Assembly (NCBI RefSeq): GCF_021300655.1
Contig: NZ_JAJTNB010000002.1
Span: 62,001-126,000, forward strand
Direction: 5' to 3'
Length of the DNA: 64,000 nt
Source of the DNA: Helicobacter kayseriensis
GTDB lineage: Bacteria > Campylobacterota > Campylobacteria > Campylobacterales > Helicobacteraceae
The notes under the pieces were generated by a model that did no database searches, was not told where the DNA came from, and saw only the letters and a list, made by a program, of their open reading frames with translations. Both the position numbers and the translations under genes were made by a program. Below are positions 34,383 through 43,517 of this stretch, in pieces (position 1 is the first letter of the stretch; each line of letters begins with the position of its first letter).

Positions 34383-36227
34383 ATGGCAGAAACGAGCAAG
34401 AAAAAAGACATCTTAAGCGATCTTGAAGATTTGTTTAGAGATGAGGAGATTCCCTATATCTCTTATGAAAAAATTGCGCAAGTTTTGCAAACGATCCCAA
34501 CAAGTACCCAAGTAAAAAAAATTCGAGATTTAGCAGATACATATAACAAGCAATTAATGAGCTCTTCAGAAGTTGCAAAGCTTCTAAACATCCAAGATAA
34601 GACCAAGCTTCAAGAAGAGAAGCGCAAGATTTTGGATGGAGAGCTTGAAGAAGAATTTGACTTTATGAAAGAAAGAGAGCTTCTTGAGTGGAGCAGAAGT
34701 GATAGCCCAGTGCGAATGTATTTGCGTGAAATGGGTCAAATCCCCTTGCTCACAAAAGAAGAAGAAATTGTTTTGAGTAAGCAAATTGAATTTGGCGAAA
34801 ACACTATTTTAGATGCCATTTGTTCTGTGCCTTATTTGATTGATTTTATTCATGATTATCGTGATGCGTTGATTAATCGAGAAAGACGCGTTAAGGAGTT
34901 ATTCAAAAACTTTGATGATGAGGGAGATGAAGAAGAGAGCGAGAGTGATCAATTTGATGAAAATGGAGAGCAAAAACCAGTTTCTAAAAAAGATCAAAAG
35001 CGTATTGCAAATGTCATTGAGAGTTTTAAAAATCTCCAAATCGCCAAGGAAGAGTGGCTTAAGGTTTTGGAATCTGAGCCAAATGCCAAGCAAGATGAGA
35101 TGATACATATCTTAACTCTTGCACACAAAAAATGTTTGCTCAAAGAGAGACTCTTGGAGCTTGGGCCTACAAGTAAGCTAATCAATGAGCTTGTAAAGGC
35201 AATGGAAAATACGCTTAAAAACGGCGATGGGTTTGAAAAAGAGCTTAAAAGATTGGAATATAAACTTCCTTTGTTTAATGAAGCTCTTGTTGAGAATCAT
35301 AAAAAAATCTTAGAAAAAATTACCACTATGAGTCGAGAGGAGATCGCAGCTTCTGTTCCTGAAAGCACGATGGTGAGTGTATATATCGAGCTTAAGAAGC
35401 TTTTTCAAACCAAAGAGGCGAGTGAGGGGGGGTTTAATCTTGAGCCAGAAAAACTCAAAGAAATTTTGGAACAAATCAAGAGGGGGAAAAGTATTTCTGA
35501 TAAAGCTAAAGCAAAGATGGCGAGATCTAATTTGCGTCTTGTTGTTAGCATTGCGAAGCGTTATACAAATCGAGGACTTCCGTTTTTGGATCTTATTCAA
35601 GAGGGAAATATCGGCTTAATGAAGGCTGTAGATAAGTTTGAATATCAAAAAGGATTTAAATTTTCAACTTATGCAACTTGGTGGATTCGTCAAGCGATTT
35701 CTCGAGCAATTGCTGATCAGGCTAGAACGATACGAATCCCAATTCATATGATTGAAACAATCAATCGTATTCATAAGATTATGAGAAAGCATATTCAAGA
35801 GCACGGCAAAGAACCTGATGTTGAGGTAATTGCTGAAGAGGTGGGGCTAAGTGTGGAGAAAGTTAAAAATGTCATCAAAATCACAAAAGAGCCTGTCAGC
35901 CTTGAAGCTCCTATTGGAAATGATGATGATGGGAAATTTGGTGATTTTGTTGAGGATAAAAATGCGACAAGCCCTATGGATCATATTTTAAAAGAGGATT
36001 TGAGGGGTCAGATTGATATTATCTTGGATCAGCTTAATGAAAGAGAAAAAGCCGTGATTCGCATGCGTTATGGATTGCTTGATGATGAGAGCGATCGAAC
36101 TTTGGAAGAAATTGGAAAAGAGCTCAATGTAACAAGGGAGCGTGTAAGACAAATTGAATCAAGTGCTATTAAAAAGCTCAAACACCCAAAAGTTGGACGA
36201 CAGCTTAGAAATTATATGGAAGAGTAG
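34383..36227 (+). CDS. rpoD: RNA polymerase primary sigma factor (sigma-70)
   Basis: 614 residues. Region 1.1 is at the N-terminus, and region 1.2 is around [21 protein letters not shown] long acidic non-conserved region (about 150-340, including [18 protein letters not shown]) follows. Regions 2.1-2.4 have [31 protein letters not shown] and the promoter-melting/-10-reading [13 protein letters not shown]. Regions 3 and 4 end in [20 protein letters not shown], the -35 helix-turn-helix. A standard housekeeping sigma factor for this group. Confidence 0.97.
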   Translation: MAETSKKKDILSDLEDLFRDEEIPYISYEKIAQVLQTIPTSTQVKKIRDLADTYNKQLMSSSEVAKLLNIQDKTKLQEEKRKILDGELEEEFDFMKERELLEWSRSDSPVRMYLREMGQIPLLTKEEEIVLSKQIEFGENTILDAICSVPYLIDFIHDYRDALINRERRVKELFKNFDDEGDEEESESDQFDENGEQKPVSKKDQKRIANVIESFKNLQIAKEEWLKVLESEPNAKQDEMIHILTLAHKKCLLKERLLELGPTSKLINELVKAMENTLKNGDGFEKELKRLEYKLPLFNEALVENHKKILEKITTMSREEIAASVPESTMVSVYIELKKLFQTKEASEGGFNLEPEKLKEILEQIKRGKSISDKAKAKMARSNLRLVVSIAKRYTNRGLPFLDLIQEGNIGLMKAVDKFEYQKGFKFSTYATWWIRQAISRAIADQARTIRIPIHMIETINRIHKIMRKHIQEHGKEPDVEVIAEEVGLSVEKVKNVIKITKEPVSLEAPIGNDDDGKFGDFVEDKNATSPMDHILKEDLRGQIDIILDQLNEREKAVIRMRYGLLDDESDRTLEEIGKELNVTRERVRQIESSAIKKLKHPKVGRQLRNYMEE

Positions 36228-36248
36228 CTGTGCAAAATGGAGAGGCGA

Positions 36249-36896
36249 TTAGGCCTTGCTCCAAAACGTGCTGATACCATCTATTGCTAGACTTATCCCA
36301 AAAAGACCAAAGATACCCATAACAACAAAATCAATCCATTTAGAATAATGCATAAAGATTTTAAAGAATCTTTGGATTGTGAAGATTTTAATAACGCAGA
36401 AAAACCAAATAGCAGGAATGAGTGTCATTAATATGAGTAAGATGATAGAGATTTCTAGAGAAAGCGTTTGTGGAAGCTTGCTTAAAATAATGCTTACAAA
36501 AATAGGGGGTTTTGGATTGGAAAGATTTGTCAAGATTCCTTGAGATAAGTTTTTCCAGTGATTTTGATCCATATGTTTTTCTGTATTTTCTATCGATGGG
36601 TGTTTGTTTTTCAAAGAGAGAAAAATTTGCCAAGCCATATAAAACAAATAACATCCTCCCAAGATTTGAACAATCTCAAAGAAAGATGTTTGTGATAGGG
36701 CTTTGATAAAAAAGAATCCAACAATAAGCCACACGAGTGTTCCAATAATGATTCCAGCTGTGGAAAAATAGGCGCATTTTTGACCTTGTGAGATGGCAGT
36801 GCGTATAATCAAAAACATATCAGCTCCAGGCATAATGACAGCCCAAAACCAGATCGAAATCACGCTCCAAAAAGCACTTGTTGCAAAAAAATCCAA
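36249..36896 (-). CDS. LysE/RhtB-family amino-acid exporter
   Basis: A 215-residue membrane protein with about six TM helices and the LysE-family N-terminal pattern MPGADMFLIIRTAISQGQKCA (here from residue 22), followed by AGIIIGTLVWLIVGF. It probably exports amino acids or small analogues. Start is a TTG at 36896 with AAGGAG eight bases upstream. A TATACT box at 36941-36936 could be its -10. It converges with rpoD and diverges from the exbB operon. Confidence 0.82.
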   Translation of the reverse strand: MDFFATSAFWSVISIWFWAVIMPGADMFLIIRTAISQGQKCAYFSTAGIIIGTLVWLIVGFFFIKALSQTSFFEIVQILGGCYLFYMAWQIFLSLKNKHPSIENTEKHMDQNHWKNLSQGILTNLSNPKPPIFVSIILSKLPQTLSLEISIILLILMTLIPAIWFFCVIKIFTIQRFFKIFMHYSKWIDFVVMGIFGLFGISLAIDGISTFWSKA

Positions 36897-36935
36897 TGTT
36901 TAACTCCTTGGTGGGGTAGAATGTAAAAATTTTGG

Positions 36936-36941
36936 AGTATA
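36936..36941 (-). promoter_or_regulatory. -10-like box (TATACT) for the LysE-type exporter
   Basis: The minus strand reads GATATACTCC about 40 bases before the TTG start. A single-box match only. Confidence 0.35.
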
Positions 36942-37003
36942 TCAAAAGGTCATCAGGGCTTAAGCATTTTATTGTGAGGATTGAAGAGGATTTTTCAATA
37001 ATA

Positions 37004-37026
37004 AAAATGATTATCATAATGATATA
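37004..37026 (+). promoter_or_regulatory. Fur box overlapping the exbB promoter
   Basis: AATGATTATCATAATGAT (37007-37024) closely matches the 19-bp Fur consensus GATAATGATAATCATTATC in reverse orientation. It abuts and overlaps the TATAAT box at 37023-37028. Binding of Fe-Fur here would block RNA polymerase, so the TonB operon should be repressed when iron is sufficient. Confidence 0.75.
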
Positions 37027-37028
37027 AT
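37023..37028 (+). promoter_or_regulatory. -10 box (TATAAT) for exbB-exbD-tonB
   Basis: TATAAT 33 bases before the exbB ATG, overlapped by the Fur box. A purine-rich AGAGGAAG ribosome binding site precedes the start. Confidence 0.6.
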
Positions 37029-37061
37029 TTAAAAGAATGATTGTATTAACTAAGAGGAAGT

Positions 37062-37487
37062 ATGGATTTCTTAAGACTTTATCTAGATTGTATTATCTTC
37101 TCGATTTTGGGTTTTATGGGCTTTGTGGCAATTTGGCTAAGTGTTGAGCGAATAATTTTTTTCTCTAAAATCAAGCTTGAAGATTTTAAGTGTTTTCATG
37201 ATTTGGAGGAGGCGCTGACAAAACACATGACGACGCTTTATATTATTTATTCCAATGCTCCATATATTGGTCTCCTTGGGACTGTTGGAGGGATTATTGT
37301 GACATTTTATGGCATGAGTGAGGGGGGTGGAGTTGATGCAAAGAAAATTATGGGGGATTTGTCTTTGGCTTTAGAGGCTACAGGGGCGGGTTTGCTGGTA
37401 GCGATCCCTGTTTTGGTTGTTTATAATGCATTATTAAGAAAGATTGATGTTTTACTAAATCGCTATAGGGCAAAGCATGAGGCTTAG
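37062..37487 (+). CDS. exbB: TonB-system proton channel subunit ExbB
   Basis: A 141-residue short ExbB with three TM helices: about 8-28, 66-90 (after SNAPYIGLLGTVGGIIVTFY) and 100-122 (LALEATGAGLLVAIPVLVVY). These last two carry the MotA/TolQ/ExbB signature. It forms the pentameric inner-membrane channel that uses the proton gradient to drive TonB. First gene of the Fur-box-controlled operon; it overlaps exbD by 11 bases. The short form without long cytoplasmic loop extension is usual in Helicobacter. Confidence 0.93.
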   Translation: MDFLRLYLDCIIFSILGFMGFVAIWLSVERIIFFSKIKLEDFKCFHDLEEALTKHMTTLYIIYSNAPYIGLLGTVGGIIVTFYGMSEGGGVDAKKIMGDLSLALEATGAGLLVAIPVLVVYNALLRKIDVLLNRYRAKHEA

Positions 37488-37857
37488 GAGAGGAGAGGGG
37501 TTAAACCTAGTTCCTTTTATTGATATTGTGCTTGTTCTTTTGGCTATTATTTTGTCTGTTTCAACCTTTATTGCTCAGGGCCAAATTCCTGTTGAGATTC
37601 CCAAGGCAAGTGCTTCACAAACTCCACGCAATGAAAAGAAAATGAGTCTTATTATTGATAGGCAAAATCGTCTTTTTGTTGATGGAAAAGAAATGGATTT
37701 AAAGTCTTTAAATCAAATAATAGATCAAGTTTCGCCCCAAACTCTGATAGAGCTAAGAAGTGATAAGGAATCTAAGTTTGAATCCTTTATTCAAGTCTTA
37801 AATATCCTCAAAGAGCATCAACATGAAAATTTTGCAATTTCTACGCAAAAAGATTGA
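37477..37857 (+). CDS. exbD: TonB-system subunit ExbD
   Basis: 126 residues with one TM helix (about 10-30) containing the essential Asp in LNLVPFIDIVLVLLAIILSV (Asp13), then a periplasmic domain with the ExbD/TolR pattern (SLIIDRQNRLFVDGK). It sits inside the ExbB pore and transmits proton-driven movement to TonB. It overlaps both exbB (11 bases) and tonB (35 bases), so expression is coupled. Confidence 0.93.
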   Translation: MRLRRGEGLNLVPFIDIVLVLLAIILSVSTFIAQGQIPVEIPKASASQTPRNEKKMSLIIDRQNRLFVDGKEMDLKSLNQIIDQVSPQTLIELRSDKESKFESFIQVLNILKEHQHENFAISTQKD

Positions 37858-38497
37858 AGCCCCTATCTTTTTGGGCTTTATGAGTGCCTTGGCGGTGTAT
37901 GGTATAGGTGGAGTTTGGGTTTTTGGAGTTAAGAATCAACAACAAATGCGTATCAAGCAAGATGGAGCTCATCATTTTGTAATGAGGCTTGCTAGCATCA
38001 ACAATGGAGGAGAGCAAACACAATTTAATCCACAATCTTCTCCCACTCCTCCCAAAAAAAGAGTTCAAAAAAAACACAAGCAACTTCCAAAGAAAGTTGT
38101 GACCCCAAATCATACTTCACCCATTCCCCCAGAGGAAAATACAGAAACTCAACAACATATTGCTTCAAATCTTACGCAAGAGGGTGGGGAGGCACAGGTT
38201 TTGGCTTATAATGAGGGCGTAAGTGATGAATTTCTCTCTCAGATTCGCATTGCAATTTCTTCACACAATCCCTATCCAAGAATGGCTAGGATGAGAAAGA
38301 TGGAGGGTGAAGTTGTTTTAGAGTTTATTTTGGATGTAAATGGAGATCTTGATGGGGTTAAGATCTTATCAAGCACAGCTGGAGATTTGCTAAATAAGAG
38401 CGCAATTAGTGCACTTCATAAAGCTTCAAAAGATTTCCCAATCCCTCCTCAAAGGGTTAGGATCAAGGTGCCAATTGTTTATAGTCTAAGGACCTAA
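37823..38497 (+). CDS. tonB: Energy transducer TonB
   Basis: 224 residues. The N-terminal TM anchor is about 15-35, preceded by basic residues. A proline/lysine-rich spacer (about 70-105, with TPPKKRVQKKHKQLPKK) spans the periplasm. The C-terminal TonB domain (from about 135) has YPRMARMRKMEGEVVLEFIL and ends in VPIVYSLRT. It powers iron/siderophore, heme or nickel uptake through TonB-dependent receptors, none of which is in this window. The stop overlaps the convergent pepT stop. Confidence 0.92.
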   Translation: MKILQFLRKKIEAPIFLGFMSALAVYGIGGVWVFGVKNQQQMRIKQDGAHHFVMRLASINNGGEQTQFNPQSSPTPPKKRVQKKHKQLPKKVVTPNHTSPIPPEENTETQQHIASNLTQEGGEAQVLAYNEGVSDEFLSQIRIAISSHNPYPRMARMRKMEGEVVLEFILDVNGDLDGVKILSSTAGDLLNKSAISALHKASKDFPIPPQRVRIKVPIVYSLRT

Positions 38498-39729
38498 GGG
38501 TTTTTGGGGAAAGAATTGGCAGCAAGATGGACAATTTGTCTTGCAACCTCAAAACTTGCCTCAAAAGAGCTGATGGGTAAGAATTCAAATCTTGAGTGAA
38601 AATTATGTGCTCCTGTAAAAAAGTTGGGGACAAAAAGTCCTTTAGCACTGAGTGCACTGCCATCTGTTCCTCCGCGCATGCAAATCACCTTTTCTTCAAC
38701 CTGAGCATTTTTGAAAGCTTCTTTGAGGAGTTTGAGTGCTTCATCTGATGTCATTGAATCTTTGATGTTGTGGTATATATCTTCCAATTTAAGCTGGATG
38801 GAAGCTTTGGGATAGCGTTTTTGTATAAGTGAGACGACTTCTTGAAGATAAAGCTTTTTTTCTTCATAGAGGGTTTTGTGGTGATCTCTGATTTGCAAAA
38901 GCATGGAGGCATTATTTTGATCTGAGTGGATTTCATTGAGCCAAATATATCCTTCATTAGATTGTGTATTTTCTGGAGTTTGAAGACGATCAAGACAGTT
39001 GGCGATATCAACAGCAATCAGTGTGGGATTGACTAAGATTCCTTTGGCATTCATGGGGTGTGCACTTATTCCTTTGATCTCAATAATAGCACTCCCTGCA
39101 TTGAAGGTTTCATAAACAAGTTCTCCTTTTTGACAACAATCGATTGTATAGGCATAATCTGCGGGGAAGTCTTTGAGATCCAAAGCCTTAGCCCCCCTTA
39201 AACCAATTTCTTCATCGGGCAAAAAACACACATAAACATCCCCCCTAGGTTCATTAGAAGAAATGAGGGATTCTAAAAGGCACATGATGATAGAGATGGC
39301 TGATTTGTTGTCCGCACCCAATATACTTGTCCCATCGCTAAAAATAATTTCTTCATTGAGGTAGAGATTAAGTTCTGGATGAGTTTGAGGATCAATCCAA
39401 ATTTGCTGATCTTGATTGAGTAAAAGGGGGGTTCCAGTATATTTAAGAATCTGGGGCTTGATCACTGGGGAAAGTCCAACATCCACAGTGTCTAGATGGG
39501 CGCAAAATCCGATGCTTTTGATATTTGGGGTGTTGCCTTTGAGCTTGGCTGTTAGAATCGCATTATCTTGCAACAATACATTTTCTAATTCAAGTTCAAG
39601 CAATTCTTGTTCAAGTAGTTTTGCAAGTTCATACTGTCCTTGTGAGCTTGGGAGCGTGGTTGTCTTTGCATCACTTTGTGAGGGGATAGCTAGATAGTTA
39701 AAAAATCTTTTAATGAGTTTATGGCGCAT
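38494..39729 (-). CDS. pepT: Peptidase T (tripeptide aminopeptidase, M20 family)
   Basis: A 411-residue dizinc peptidase. Metal-binding motifs are in FCAHLDTVD (His and Asp), GADNKSAISIIM (bridging Asp), and LPDEEIGLRGAK (catalytic Glu followed by metal Glu); RGGTDGSALS and FTGAHNFHSRFE follow at the C-terminus. It releases the N-terminal residue from tripeptides. It begins two bases after abgT ends, so transporter and peptidase are co-transcribed. Length equals typical PepT. Confidence 0.93.
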   Translation of the reverse strand: MRHKLIKRFFNYLAIPSQSDAKTTTLPSSQGQYELAKLLEQELLELELENVLLQDNAILTAKLKGNTPNIKSIGFCAHLDTVDVGLSPVIKPQILKYTGTPLLLNQDQQIWIDPQTHPELNLYLNEEIIFSDGTSILGADNKSAISIIMCLLESLISSNEPRGDVYVCFLPDEEIGLRGAKALDLKDFPADYAYTIDCCQKGELVYETFNAGSAIIEIKGISAHPMNAKGILVNPTLIAVDIANCLDRLQTPENTQSNEGYIWLNEIHSDQNNASMLLQIRDHHKTLYEEKKLYLQEVVSLIQKRYPKASIQLKLEDIYHNIKDSMTSDEALKLLKEAFKNAQVEEKVICMRGGTDGSALSAKGLFVPNFFTGAHNFHSRFEFLPISSFEASFEVARQIVHLAANSFPKNP

Positions 39730-39731
39730 GT

Positions 39732-41267
39732 TTATGATCCTTGAGAAAAATGATAGAGATAAGAACTTTCAAAGCCAAGTGGTATATTAAAAAACCAAAA
39801 TAGATAAAGAGTAAGCGTAAGAACAATCATCAATCCAATACTATAGGGAAACATAATTGAGCTTAATGTCCCCACCCCCATTTGAAGACAATATTTGCGA
39901 GCATAAAAAATAATGAGAGGATAAAAAGCAAAGAGTGGGGTGATGATATTGATTGCGCTATCGCTAATTCGAAAGGCTGCTTGCGTTAGCTCCGGAGAAA
40001 TGCCAAGTAACATCAGCATTGGAACAAACACAGGAGCAAGAACAGACCATTTGGAGGTCGCTGAAGTGATAAAAAGATTGAGAAAGCCTGTGATAAGAAT
40101 GATGCCAAGAATTGTTAGGGGGGCAGGAAGGGCTAGATTTTTGAGAAAGTCAGCCCCACTGATTGCAAGCAATTTTGAAAGATTGGAAGCATTAAACACA
40201 TACAAAAATTGCGCACAAATAAAGCTAAAAACAATAAAGTCACCAAGAGGCTTGAGAGAATCTCTCATTGCGACACTTAGCTCTTTTGTTTGATGGTATT
40301 TTCCGCTTGTTTTTCCAAAGACATAGCCAGAAATAGCAAAGAAACAGAACAAAAGTGGAACAAGACTTTTCATCAACAGGCTATCTCCAGAAGTCAGACT
40401 ACCATCGCTTCCTCTAAGAAGAGAATCTTTTGGATAACACAATAAGAAAAGAAGTAGGCACATTAATCCAAAGACAAACATTGTTTTTTTGAGTGCTTTA
40501 TTTTCTTGAGGGGTGATGCTTTGTGGTGAAAAATCTTGATTATCACTTGAATCAATTGGAAGATGTTTTTTTAAAAAGGGTTCGACAATATAGTCACAAA
40601 TTAACCAGCAGACAAGAACAACTCCCACTACTCCAGCCAAAGAGATAAAGTAATTACACAATACATTGATTCTAAGATCAGGATCAATGATATGCGCGGC
40701 TTTTTGAGTGAGTTCTTGCATGATGGGATCGATTGCTGAGGGTGTTAATGAGGCAGAAAATCCTCCAGCCAATCCAGCAAAAGCGACGCTGATTCCAGCT
40801 ACAGGATGTCGCCCAAAAGACATAAACAATGCTGCTGAAATGGGCATTAAAAAAACATAAGCACTGTCTGCTATGACGTGAGAAAGAATAGCAATAAGCG
40901 TAATGATTGGGACAATGAGGCACTGAGGCGTGATGGAGGTAATCTTAATTAGTAAAACTCTAAGGAGTCCAGAATGCTCTGCAATTCCAATCCCCATTGT
41001 AACAACAAGGGTGATTGCAAGAGGGGGGAATGATATGAAGTTTTGAACCATTTTGGAGATAAAATCAAGAAGGTTGGGGACAAAAAGTAGGCTATGAATA
41101 ACAATTTTTTCTTCTTCCCCTTGAGAGTTTAAAAGTGTGTAATTAAAGTCAAAAAATGAGAGAAAAACTGAAAGTAAAAACACAAATGCAAGAGCAAATA
41201 AAAACAAAAGATTGATGTCTGGAAGCTTGTTTCCAAGTGTTTCGATTTTTTTCAAAAAGTGTTCCAT
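39732..41267 (-). CDS. abgT: AbgT-family transporter
   Basis: A 511-residue membrane protein of the AbgT family with the layout of nine TMs and two re-entrant hairpins. Recognisable segments are PFLTVTLVVTMGIGIAEHSG-like PLAITLVVTMGIGIAEHSGL (about 80-100), HVIADSAYVFLMPISAALFM, and the second hairpin ITSATSKWSVLAPVFVPML. E. coli AbgT imports p-aminobenzoyl-glutamate, while related MtrF/YdaH proteins export sulfonamides. It is joined to pepT, an M20 peptidase, as E. coli abgT is joined to M20 genes abgA/abgB. The pair may take up and hydrolyse small peptides or folate breakdown products. Confidence 0.88.
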   Translation of the reverse strand: MEHFLKKIETLGNKLPDINLLFLFALAFVFLLSVFLSFFDFNYTLLNSQGEEEKIVIHSLLFVPNLLDFISKMVQNFISFPPLAITLVVTMGIGIAEHSGLLRVLLIKITSITPQCLIVPIITLIAILSHVIADSAYVFLMPISAALFMSFGRHPVAGISVAFAGLAGGFSASLTPSAIDPIMQELTQKAAHIIDPDLRINVLCNYFISLAGVVGVVLVCWLICDYIVEPFLKKHLPIDSSDNQDFSPQSITPQENKALKKTMFVFGLMCLLLFLLCYPKDSLLRGSDGSLTSGDSLLMKSLVPLLFCFFAISGYVFGKTSGKYHQTKELSVAMRDSLKPLGDFIVFSFICAQFLYVFNASNLSKLLAISGADFLKNLALPAPLTILGIILITGFLNLFITSATSKWSVLAPVFVPMLMLLGISPELTQAAFRISDSAINIITPLFAFYPLIIFYARKYCLQMGVGTLSSIMFPYSIGLMIVLTLTLYLFWFFNIPLGFESSYLYHFSQGS

Positions 41268-41336
41268 TTGTTTCCTTTATAAGAGTGTGAGTTCTGATTA
41301 TAGCTTGCTAATTTTGTAGAAAAGAAAGATTTAGAA

Positions 41337-41732
41337 TCAATGAAGGTGGATTTGCAGATGAGGATAAAAGATCACCCCATCAATTCCAAGTGTGGCTAAT
41401 TTTTCAATTTCATTTTCATCTTCAATGATGCAAAGCAATAAACAATCAAGAAGATATTCTTTGATGATGGATTGAAATTGTTGTGCTTTTGGTGTTGTGG
41501 TGATGAGATATTTTGCCCCTAAATGAGCAAAGAAAATCAATTCTTTGAGGTGTGAGACTTGGACAGCGTATTGAATTTTGTTTTCTTGACAAAATTTGGC
41601 TAGGGAGAGGTCAGGATCTTGGGAGGCATCCCACCAAACAATGCAATTGGCCAAAACAGAATCAATATCTTGATGGGATTGGATGTGGATGAATTTTTGT
41701 GATGGAATAAAAGGATGACCGATGATTTGCAT
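41337..41732 (-). CDS. Unrecognised Helicobacter-type protein
   Basis: 131 residues from ATG 41732 (an upstream TTG at 41765 would overlap the preceding gene). There is no signal peptide or TM. The pattern of alternating strands and helices (YAVQVSHLKELIFFAHLGAK, YLITTTPKAQQFQ, LLLCIIEDENEIEKLATLG, IDGVIFYPHL) looks like a partial TIM-barrel or Rossmann-type alpha/beta protein, ending in a His-rich tail (LQIHLH). It begins two bases after the preceding small membrane gene and lies last in the tatB-tatC-queA-rsmG operon. Function unknown. Confidence 0.6.
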   Translation of the reverse strand: MQIIGHPFIPSQKFIHIQSHQDIDSVLANCIVWWDASQDPDLSLAKFCQENKIQYAVQVSHLKELIFFAHLGAKYLITTTPKAQQFQSIIKEYLLDCLLLCIIEDENEIEKLATLGIDGVIFYPHLQIHLH

Positions 41733-41734
41733 TT

Positions 41735-41944
41735 TTAACCTTGTAGTAAGCATTCTTTGGAGCAATAGTAAGCACCATTGGACAAAATAGCCTCATTTTG
41801 CAAGACAAAGGTTTTGCATTTTTGACACTCTACCATTGCATTGATTTTTGATGACGTTGTGCGAGTGGATTTTGGACGCTTTTTGAAGAAAAAGAACCAA
41901 ATGATTAAAGCAAGGATTCCTAAAAATAGTAATGTTTTCAACAT
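41735..41944 (-). CDS. Small membrane protein with C-terminal zinc-type motif (PP0621 family-like)
   Basis: A 69-residue protein: one N-terminal TM (LKTLLFLGILALIIWFFFF), a basic linker, then MVECQKCKTFVLQNEAILSN and YYCSKECL, giving C-x2-C ... C-x3-C that should bind zinc. This is the architecture of the PP0621-like/MYND-finger-like family. Overlaps the end of rsmG by seven bases. Function unknown. Confidence 0.7.
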   Translation of the reverse strand: MLKTLLFLGILALIIWFFFFKKRPKSTRTTSSKINAMVECQKCKTFVLQNEAILSNGAYYCSKECLLQG

Positions 41945-42477
41945 TGATTTCTCCGATAAAAGTAGATTTGACGATGAGGTGAAGTAAAAATCTCATGATC
42001 TTTGATTTCTTCCCCTTCATATAAGAGATTTGATCCTTTGTAAAATAAAAATGCCCCCATTGGAGAAAGAAGATGCTTAGAAATTTTGATTAGAGAGGGG
42101 GTAGAGGCTACTGCCCTTGAGGTGATGAGATCAACTTGTGGAAGCTGAGTATCTTCAAGGCGATGGGGAAAAATTTGGATATTTTTAAGCTCTAGTTCAA
42201 AAGCAAGCATTTGCAAGAAGCTAGCCCTCTTTTTTCGCGGTTCTGTGAGGTAAAAAATGCTTTTAGGACAAGCAATTGCTAACGGAATGGCGGGGAAACC
42301 ACATCCTGACCCAATATCAATGACACTTTCAAAAGGAGTGACAAAATCAAGGGGATAGAGACAATCTTGAATATTGTCTTGGATCTCTTGAAGTGTTTTT
42401 GCTCCACTGAGATTATGGGTTTGATTCCACTTAAGAAGTAATGTTGCGTAGTGTTGAAGTTGAATGTGCATACTCAT
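41938..42477 (-). CDS. rsmG: 16S rRNA (guanine-N7) methyltransferase RsmG
   Basis: A 179-residue SAM-dependent methyltransferase that modifies G527 (E. coli numbering) of 16S rRNA; loss gives streptomycin resistance in relatives. The core motif is FESVIDIGSGCGFPAIPLAI (about 50-68), with the acidic FYLTEPRKKRASFL and the VDLITSRAVAS motif. The start overlaps the queA stop (ATGA), and a second ATG two codons on is also possible. Also called gidB. Confidence 0.93.
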   Translation of the reverse strand: MSMHIQLQHYATLLLKWNQTHNLSGAKTLQEIQDNIQDCLYPLDFVTPFESVIDIGSGCGFPAIPLAIACPKSIFYLTEPRKKRASFLQMLAFELELKNIQIFPHRLEDTQLPQVDLITSRAVASTPSLIKISKHLLSPMGAFLFYKGSNLLYEGEEIKDHEIFTSPHRQIYFYRRNQC

Positions 42478-43517
42478 AAGATAAGCATCCCATCCCCATA
42501 GGAATAAAAGCGGTATTTGTGCTTGATTGCTTCAGCATAGAGATCTAGGCATTTTTTTCTCCCTACAAGCGAGCTAACAAGCATAATGAGTGTTGATTTG
42601 GGGAGATGAAAGTTTGTAAGAAGCGCATTGAGTTTTTGTGGGGGATTGAGCGGGTGTAAAAAGATATTGCATTCTCCTTGAAGTGAAGGGCTTGAAAAAT
42701 GTGGGGGATTGGCATAGAGATATTCTACAACCCTTGCACTTGTTGTGCCAACGCAAAGTATGTTGTTTGAATTTGAGATCTTTTCCCAACTTGCTTGAGT
42801 GATGCTAAATGATTCTGTGTGGATTGTATGGTTTCTAATATCTTGTGTTTCGACGCTAAGGAATGTTCCAGCACCCACATGAAGAGTGACAAAGCAATGG
42901 TCATAATGAGATTGAAGATAAGAGATATCGCTAAAATGAAGAGAGGCCGTGGGCGCAGCAACAGCACCACTTTCTTGAGCAAAAACGCTCTGATATTCAC
43001 TTTCATCAAGCTTTTGATCTTGGCGTTTGATATAGGGAGGAAGAGGGACATGCCCTAAAAGATCAATTTGCGTAAGTACTTCTTGGATAGAGGCCTTTGT
43101 GTTGTGAAATAAGAATTCCACTTCCCTAAACCCAGAATCTAATAGCTTGCATACTTTGAGAGAAAAAGAATCTGTAAAAACAATCCGTGTTTCTTCTTGA
43201 ACCTTTCCTCGTATTTGAACCAAAAAGCGATTGTGTTGAAGTGGGCGATGATAGAAGACTTCTACCCTTCCCCCCAAGATTCCTTTGTTGAGTTTTTTCC
43301 CAAACAGGCGCGCTTTGATCACTTTAGTGTTATTAAGAACAAAAAGCGTATCAGGAGCGATAAAGTCAAAGAAGTGCCAAAAATCAGTATGGATAATCGT
43401 GTCATTTTTTCGATTATATACAAGGAGTTTTGCACTTTCTCTTGGTGAGGCAGGGTGTGTGGCGATGAGTTCTTGAGGTAGAGAGTAGTCGTAGTTTTGA
43501 AGAAGATGATCTTGCAT
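42474..43517 (-). CDS. queA: S-adenosylmethionine:tRNA ribosyltransferase-isomerase
   Basis: 347 residues. QueA converts preQ1 in tRNA to epoxyqueuosine using SAM as ribosyl donor. Marks are YDYSLPQELIATHPASPRE at the start, FVLNNTKVIKARL, GHVPLPPYIKR, GAVAAPTASLHF, HVGAGTFLSV and the C-terminal LLTNFHLPKSTLIMLVSSL. Length is standard. Start ATG 43517 shares a base with the tatC stop. A typical tat-queA-rsmG operon of Helicobacter. Confidence 0.95.
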   Translation of the reverse strand: MQDHLLQNYDYSLPQELIATHPASPRESAKLLVYNRKNDTIIHTDFWHFFDFIAPDTLFVLNNTKVIKARLFGKKLNKGILGGRVEVFYHRPLQHNRFLVQIRGKVQEETRIVFTDSFSLKVCKLLDSGFREVEFLFHNTKASIQEVLTQIDLLGHVPLPPYIKRQDQKLDESEYQSVFAQESGAVAAPTASLHFSDISYLQSHYDHCFVTLHVGAGTFLSVETQDIRNHTIHTESFSITQASWEKISNSNNILCVGTTSARVVEYLYANPPHFSSPSLQGECNIFLHPLNPPQKLNALLTNFHLPKSTLIMLVSSLVGRKKCLDLYAEAIKHKYRFYSYGDGMLIL

